NCBI GenBank assembly: GCA_023393635.1
Contig: JAEWKT010000032.1
Coordinates: forward strand, 124,001-188,000
Length of the DNA: 64,000 nucleotides
From: Pseudomonadota bacterium
GTDB taxonomy: Bacteria > Pseudomonadota > Gammaproteobacteria > Pseudomonadales > Moraxellaceae
Direction of reading: 5' to 3'
This document shows positions 59,358-64,000 of the stretch, piece by piece (position 1 is the first letter of the stretch; each line of letters starts with the position of its first letter). The notes under the pieces were generated by a model that saw only the letters and a program-made list of their open reading frames with translations, did no database searches and was not told the DNA's origin. Position numbers and translations under genes: made by a program.

Positions 59358-60638
59358 TTAAGCACGTGTACTACTTTCACCACTTGCACGATCTAAATCA
59401 AAAGCAGTGTGCAAGCTACGTACTGCCAATTCCAGATATTTTTCATTCACTACCACAGAGATTTTAATTTCTGATGTTGAAATCATTTGAATGTTAATAC
59501 CTTCGTTGGCTAAAGCGCTAAACATTTTACTGGCTACACCAGCATGAGAGCGCATGCCTACACCCACAATAGATACCTTAACAATACTGTCATCACTTAC
59601 TACCTGACGTGCGCCAATATCTTTAGAAATTTGTTCAAGAAGCGTAAGTGCTTTTTTGAAATCTGTACGATTTACGGTAAACGTGAAGTCTGTGGTGCCG
59701 TCAGCTGCAATATTTTGCACAATCATGTCAATTTCAATATTGGCATCACCTACTGGCGACAAAATACGTGAGGCAACTCCTGGTTGATCAGGGACACCGC
59801 GAATGGTTAATTTTGCTTCGTCACGGTTGAAAGCGATACCAGAGATAATAGGCTGTTCCATAGTATTTTCCGATTCAGTAGTGATTAAGGTACCCACATT
59901 GTTTTTAAAGTCTTCATCAAATGCACCGTCGTTGTCATTGTCAAAGCTAGACAACACGCGCAGCGGCACCTGATATTTACCAGCAAATTCAACCGCGCGA
60001 ATTTGTAACACTTTTGAGCCAAGGCTGGCCATTTCCAGCATTTCTTCAAAAGTAATGCGGTCTAATTTTTTGGCTTTAGGTGCAACGCGTGGGTCAGTGG
60101 TGTAAACGCCATCCACATCCGTATAAATCTGACATTCATCCGCTTTTAGTGCGGCTGCTAGTGCCACACCTGTGGTATCAGAGCCACCACGGCCTAATGT
60201 TGTGGTGTGACCTTCGGCATCAACCCCTTGAAAACCAGCAACGACCAATACTTTGCCGCTATTCAAATCTTTATGCATTAAGTCGGCATCAATGCTTTGA
60301 ATACGTGCTTTGTTAAATGCGCTGTCAGTCATAATACCAACCTGACGGCCTGTATAAGAGCATGCATCTACTTCTATTGATTTTAATGCCATGGCCAGCA
60401 TTGCAATAGTGACTTGCTCGCCAGTAGATACCATTTGATCAAGTTCGCGTGCATCAGGCGTATCACAAATTGATTTGGCTAAGCCCAGCAGACGGTTGGT
60501 TTCACCGCTCATGGCTGATACCACCACCACCACACGATGGCCGTGGTCATGCCATCGTTTGACACGGCGCGCAACATTTAAAATGCGCTCAGGCGTTCCC
60601 ATTGAGGTGCCGCCATATTTTTGTACAATTAAAGCCAT
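59358..60638 (-). CDS. lysC: Aspartate kinase
   Basis: LysC phosphorylates aspartate, the first step to Lys, Thr, Met and diaminopimelate. The kinase domain begins ALIVQKYGGTSMGTPERI and includes TLGRGGSDTTGVALAAAL and YTDVDGVYTTDPRV. Two ACT domains follow from about residue 265 (GVPDQPGVASRILSPVGDANIEIDMI in parts, then VGVGMRSHAGVASKMFSALANEGINIQMI). This is the single-function type, feedback-regulated by Lys and Thr in relatives. An in-frame ATG at 59861 (Met260, after GGA) could start a separate regulatory beta subunit. The length is 426 aa. Confidence 0.95.
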   Translation of the reverse strand: MALIVQKYGGTSMGTPERILNVARRVKRWHDHGHRVVVVVSAMSGETNRLLGLAKSICDTPDARELDQMVSTGEQVTIAMLAMALKSIEVDACSYTGRQVGIMTDSAFNKARIQSIDADLMHKDLNSGKVLVVAGFQGVDAEGHTTTLGRGGSDTTGVALAAALKADECQIYTDVDGVYTTDPRVAPKAKKLDRITFEEMLEMASLGSKVLQIRAVEFAGKYQVPLRVLSSFDNDNDGAFDEDFKNNVGTLITTESENTMEQPIISGIAFNRDEAKLTIRGVPDQPGVASRILSPVGDANIEIDMIVQNIAADGTTDFTFTVNRTDFKKALTLLEQISKDIGARQVVSDDSIVKVSIVGVGMRSHAGVASKMFSALANEGINIQMISTSEIKISVVVNEKYLELAVRSLHTAFDLDRASGESSTRA

Positions 60639-60731
60639 AGTTATTCCATCTAATTTAATTATTCAGACATTCTCAATACTTAAAAAACATGACTGAGAAA
60701 TACCTAAATAATACCGTTCATCATTGGTTTT

Positions 60732-60783
60732 AAAAGGCATACGGCAAATATTAAATAGCCACTAAATCTTACCGATGCCTATC
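60732..60783 (-). terminator. Possible alaS terminator
   Basis: On the minus strand AGGCATCGG and CCGTATGCCT can pair (one bulge) across a loop of about 30 nt, then TTTTAAAACC follows. The large loop lowers confidence. Confidence 0.4.
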
Positions 60784-60799
60784 ATTTATTTACTTTAAA

Positions 60800-63457
60800 T
60801 TAGCTCGTAATTTGAGTAGTCAACCAGCCCGATAAGCTTCCCATCACATCGGCATAGTTGGGGGCGAGAGGTGCACCACCTTGCGCGAGGTCAGGCTTAC
60901 CGCCACCTTTGCCACCCAGTTGTTGTGTTACGTGCTTAATAATGTCGCCTGCTTTAATTTTACTGGTGTGTTGCTGGGCAACTGATGCCAGCAGAGCTAC
61001 TTTATCGCCATCAGTTGCAGCCAGTACAATGACACCGTCACTCAAACGTGATTTAATGCTGTCATGCAAGTTGCGTAAGGTTTTGCCATCCATTTGATCA
61101 AGTGTTGCAATCAGGGTTTTAATGCCTGCAATATCCTGCGCTTTTTCAATCAGCTCAGCACTTTGGCTATGCGCTAATTTCTGGTTTAAACGCTCAATTT
61201 GCTTTTCCAAAGAACGGCTATTTTCACTTAAGGCTTCTACACGGCTATAGACCTGATCACGCTGGGCTTTAATCAAGCTGCTAATTTGAGACAGTTGTTG
61301 GTCAGCTTGTTGAATCATAGACAACGCATGCGTACCTGTAACCGCTTCAATACGACGGATACCTGCCGCAATACCGCCCTCAGAAATAATCTTGAACACG
61401 CCTATATCGCCTGTGCGATTGACATGGATGCCGCCACATAGCTCAATTGAGAAGTTTTTATCGTCAATCACTGAACCCATCGACAGCACGCGTACATTCT
61501 CGCCATATTTCTCACCAAACAACATCATGGCACCGCGCTGCTTGGCAGTTTCAATGTCTAATTCTTCGGTACATACGGCAGTATTAGCAATGACTTCTAA
61601 ATTGACCAGACGCTCAATTTCCTGCAATTGTGCAAAACTTACGGGCTGCTCATTGGCAAAGTCAAAACGCAATATATTGCTAGATACCAGTGAGCCTTTT
61701 TGTGTGACGTGTTCGCCCAGTACCTGGCGTAATGCGGCATGTAGGAGATGCGTTGCAGAGTGATTGCGTGCCGTGGCTGCGCGAATGTCTGCTTTAACTG
61801 TAGCCTGAACTGCCTGTGCAACCGCCACACTGCCCATGGTTACTACACCTTGATGCACAATCGCATTGGCGGATTTTTTGGTGTCTTGAACTTCAAAAAT
61901 TCCGTTGTCGCTGGTGAGCAGACCCGTGTCGCCAATTTGACCGCCGCTTTCGGCATAAAATGGCGTTTGATCCAGCACAATTAGGCCTTCATCGCCCTCA
62001 GATAATGATTCAACGGCTTGACCATCTTTGTACAGTGCAATGATATTGCCTTGAGTTTCAAGCGCATCATAGCCATGGAATACAGACGCCTGATCTACTT
62101 TAACAATGCTGTTGTAATCCACATTAAACTTGCCAGCATCACGTGCGCGCTGGCGTTGTTGTGCCATTTCAGCTTCAAAACCTGCTTCGTCAATACGCAG
62201 GTTGCGTTCACGTGCAATATCAGCCGTCAAATCAACTGGAAAACCGTAAGTATCGTACAGTTTAAATACGGTTGTCCCAGCAATGGTGTCGCCTTGTAGT
62301 TGCGCTAGCTCAGTTTCTAACAGCTTTAAGCCTTGTTCCAATGTACGGGCAAACTGTTCTTCTTCTTTCAATAAAGTGGCTTCAACCGCATCGCGTCGAG
62401 TTACCAGCTCAGGATAAGCGTCACCCATCACATCAATTAAAGGCTGCACCATTTTAAAGAAAAAACTACCTGTGGCGCCTAGTTTATTGCCATGACGCAC
62501 TGCACGGCGAATAATACGACGCAGTACATAACCGCGGCCTTCGTTGCTTGGGTTAACACCGTCGCTGATTAAAAATGAGCAGGAACGGGCATGGTCGGCC
62601 AGTACGCGTAAAGACGGTTGATTGTTATCTTCGATTCCAATAATTTGTGCAGCAGACTTGATTAAATGCTGAAACAGATCAATTTCATAATTGGAATGCA
62701 CATGCTGCATCACTGCACTAATGCGCTCTAATCCCATACCCGTATCCACACTTGGCGCAGGCAGCGGATGCAAAACCCCATCTGCCGTGCGGTTAAACTG
62801 CATGAATACGTTGTTCCAGATTTCGATAAAGCGGTCACCGTCTTCTTCGGGTGTACCAGGTAAACCACCAGCAATGTCAGCCCCGTGATCATAAAAGATT
62901 TCGGTACAAGGTCCACATGGGCCAGTGTCTCCCATCGCCCAGAAGTTATCGGACGCATACGGTGCACCTTTATTGTCGCCAATGCGGATAATGCGTTCAG
63001 CTGCCAGACCAATATCCTTGTTCCAGATATCAAAGGCTTCATCATCGGTCGCATAAACGGTGACATATAAGCGATCAGCAGGAATGGCCAGCCACTCGGC
63101 GCTGGTTAAAAACTCCCAGGCAAATTTAATGGCATCTTGTTTAAAGTAATCACCAAAGGAAAAATTGCCCAGCATTTCAAAAAAAGTATGATGACGCGCG
63201 GTATAGCCGACGTTATCTAAATCATTATGTTTACCACCAGCACGGACGCATTTTTGGCTTGAGGTGGCACGCACATAGTTACGTTTGTCCAAGCCCAAAA
63301 AACAGTCTTTAAACTGGTTCATCCCTGCATTGGTAAATAGTAGGGTAGGGTCATTGTTAGGAATCAGGGAGCTTGACGCTACACGCGTGTGGCCTTGCGT
63401 TTCAAAATAACGTAAAAACGCTTCACGAATTTCGTTTGATGTCATCATACGGCTCAC
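60800..63457 (-). CDS. alaS: Alanine-tRNA ligase
   Basis: AlaRS charges tRNA-Ala. The class II core begins EIREAFLRYFETQGHTRVASSSLIP and includes TNAGMNQFKDCFLG and RHHTFFEMLGNFSFGDYFK. The editing domain has the zinc/catalytic HSATHLLHAAL and CGGIHVNRTGDIG. The C-terminal oligomerisation domain ends with GGGKPDLAQGGA. The frame opens at 63475. The best ribosome-binding site, GGAG, lies seven bases before the GTG at 63457, giving 885 aa (MSRMMTSNEIREAF); the ATG codons at 63448 and 63445 are alternatives closer to other AlaRS starts. E. coli AlaRS has 876 aa. Confidence 0.96.
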   Translation of the reverse strand: MSRMMTSNEIREAFLRYFETQGHTRVASSSLIPNNDPTLLFTNAGMNQFKDCFLGLDKRNYVRATSSQKCVRAGGKHNDLDNVGYTARHHTFFEMLGNFSFGDYFKQDAIKFAWEFLTSAEWLAIPADRLYVTVYATDDEAFDIWNKDIGLAAERIIRIGDNKGAPYASDNFWAMGDTGPCGPCTEIFYDHGADIAGGLPGTPEEDGDRFIEIWNNVFMQFNRTADGVLHPLPAPSVDTGMGLERISAVMQHVHSNYEIDLFQHLIKSAAQIIGIEDNNQPSLRVLADHARSCSFLISDGVNPSNEGRGYVLRRIIRRAVRHGNKLGATGSFFFKMVQPLIDVMGDAYPELVTRRDAVEATLLKEEEQFARTLEQGLKLLETELAQLQGDTIAGTTVFKLYDTYGFPVDLTADIARERNLRIDEAGFEAEMAQQRQRARDAGKFNVDYNSIVKVDQASVFHGYDALETQGNIIALYKDGQAVESLSEGDEGLIVLDQTPFYAESGGQIGDTGLLTSDNGIFEVQDTKKSANAIVHQGVVTMGSVAVAQAVQATVKADIRAATARNHSATHLLHAALRQVLGEHVTQKGSLVSSNILRFDFANEQPVSFAQLQEIERLVNLEVIANTAVCTEELDIETAKQRGAMMLFGEKYGENVRVLSMGSVIDDKNFSIELCGGIHVNRTGDIGVFKIISEGGIAAGIRRIEAVTGTHALSMIQQADQQLSQISSLIKAQRDQVYSRVEALSENSRSLEKQIERLNQKLAHSQSAELIEKAQDIAGIKTLIATLDQMDGKTLRNLHDSIKSRLSDGVIVLAATDGDKVALLASVAQQHTSKIKAGDIIKHVTQQLGGKGGGKPDLAQGGAPLAPNYADVMGSLSGWLTTQITS

Positions 63458-63757
63458 AAAACAGCTCCAAGGCAAACAATACCCAAAAAATTAAAAAATT
63501 GATTGTATTAAATCGCCAATAAATCGTGAGTTAACCAAGGGATATGTTGGTGTACTCATATTAAAAGGAAGTTACTGACGGTTTAAAAACGCTTAAAGTA
63601 TAGCTGATATTGTGCGCTGCTCAAAATCATTCTGTAGGGCATTGTGGCAAAAATTAACTCCAATTACCTTGCTTGGTTATAAAAAACAAAAAGGATAGGC
63701 GATTGGCGCAAAAGTCGTTAAAATGGTTGTCTTTTTTGCTGTTCTTGAGGGCATTGC
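63458..63757. other. Divergent intergenic region between alaS and prmB
   Basis: About 300 AT-rich bases without a gene. Promoters for both directions must lie here, but I cannot place either with confidence. Confidence 0.45.
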
Positions 63758-64000
63758 GTGGATAATTTAACCATCGAACAAGGCGTTTTGGATGAAGCCG
63801 CCCAGCATCTGCATACGATTCGGGATTTTATCCGCTTTGGGGTTAGCGCATTACGTAGTCACGAGGTGCATTTAGGTCAAGGTACTGAGGACTTTTTTGC
63901 AGAAAGTAGTGCATTGGTCATGCAAAGTTTGTCGCTTGACTGGTCTGCCGATGAGCAAATTTTAGATGCTCGCCTTTTGCCTTCTGAAAAACAGCGCATT
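63758..64000 (+). CDS. prmB: Partial 50S ribosomal protein uL3 glutamine methyltransferase PrmB, GTG start
   Basis: The frame opens at a GTG at 63758, with GAGGG six bases upstream, and runs off the window after 81 codons. The sequence EAAQHLHTIRDFIRFGVSAL, then GQGTEDFFAESSALVMQSL and RLLPSEKQRI, matches the N-terminal domain of PrmB (E. coli: helical domain with RWSVSRF, GHGTDNPWDEAVQLV and TSSEKHRI). PrmB methylates a glutamine of ribosomal protein uL3. The catalytic NPPY part lies beyond the window. It is the paralogue of PrmC at 30323. Confidence 0.85.
   Translation, partial: MDNLTIEQGVLDEAAQHLHTIRDFIRFGVSALRSHEVHLGQGTEDFFAESSALVMQSLSLDWSADEQILDARLLPSEKQRI

Noticed and set aside
61392..61763. 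123-codon frame antisense to alaS
   Set aside because: It is a shadow of the strongly conserved AlaRS editing domain, with no family resemblance.
1..64000. tRNA, rRNA, tmRNA, SRP RNA or 6S RNA genes
   Set aside because: I looked through the intergenic regions for T-loop sequences and known RNA signatures and found none.

Overview
The window is a stretch of chromosome from a gammaproteobacterium. The best fit is the family Moraxellaceae (Acinetobacter or a close relative such as Alkanindiges). The support for this is the moderately AT-rich base composition, the GYF-RDD membrane protein, the PadR/siderophore-interacting-protein pair, a cytochrome bo3 operon, the csrA-lysC-alaS order, and prmA-DUF3426-fis-purH-purD synteny that resembles Pseudomonas but lacks dusB. 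No rRNA, tRNA, CRISPR array, prophage or insertion sequence is visible. Most of the window is core chromosome.

Layout. 1-4.9 kb: a partial glycine-zipper protein, the tRNA hydroxylase TrhO, a DUF1289 iron-sulfur-type protein, ribB behind an FMN riboswitch with a visible terminator platform, and a PadR regulator with a siderophore-interacting flavoprotein. 4.9-8.7 kb: the minus-strand replication/translation block rpsF-rpsR-rplI, then dnaB-alr. 8.9-13.8 kb: the ubiquinol oxidase operon cyoABCDE. 14.5-18.8 kb: an RDD protein, ppsA and its divergent regulator ppsR. 19-28.9 kb: a membrane-anchored FMN glutamate-synthase-like protein, exonuclease VII (xseA, xseB), a pair of M16 peptidases, ftsY, an acetoacetate-decarboxylase-family protein and an exported glycine-zipper protein.

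29-37.4 kb: prfA-prmC (release factor 1 and its methylase), then an AT-rich accessory gene with a deoxyribosyltransferase/TIR-like domain, a ThiF/MoeB enzyme, an ABC1 kinase, overlapping folB-folK, an alpha/beta hydrolase and a PIN/Phd toxin-antitoxin pair. 37.4-45.5 kb: two acyl-CoA dehydrogenases, a second ABC1 kinase of the Coq8 type, purD, purH and fis. 45.9-51 kb: a zinc-ribbon DUF3426 protein, prmA, an RlmI-type rRNA methyltransferase, a CBS protein and gcvH. 51-64 kb: hrpA, a FabH-like ketosynthase, a small basic lipoprotein, lpxB, rnhB, csrA, lysC, alaS and the start of prmB.

The main themes are translation and its modification (three Gln/Lys methylases of the translation apparatus: PrmA, PrmB, PrmC), aerobic respiration, and purine, folate, flavin and amino-acid biosynthesis. 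The accessory signals are few. They are the solitary AT-rich defence-like gene at 31.4 kb, the toxin-antitoxin pair at 37 kb, a short inverted-repeat element family ending in TGCAAGAAGTC that occurs three times just downstream of minus-strand genes, and several unusually long perfect inverted repeats between genes. All calls rest on reading the sequence and on family knowledge; no database search was run.
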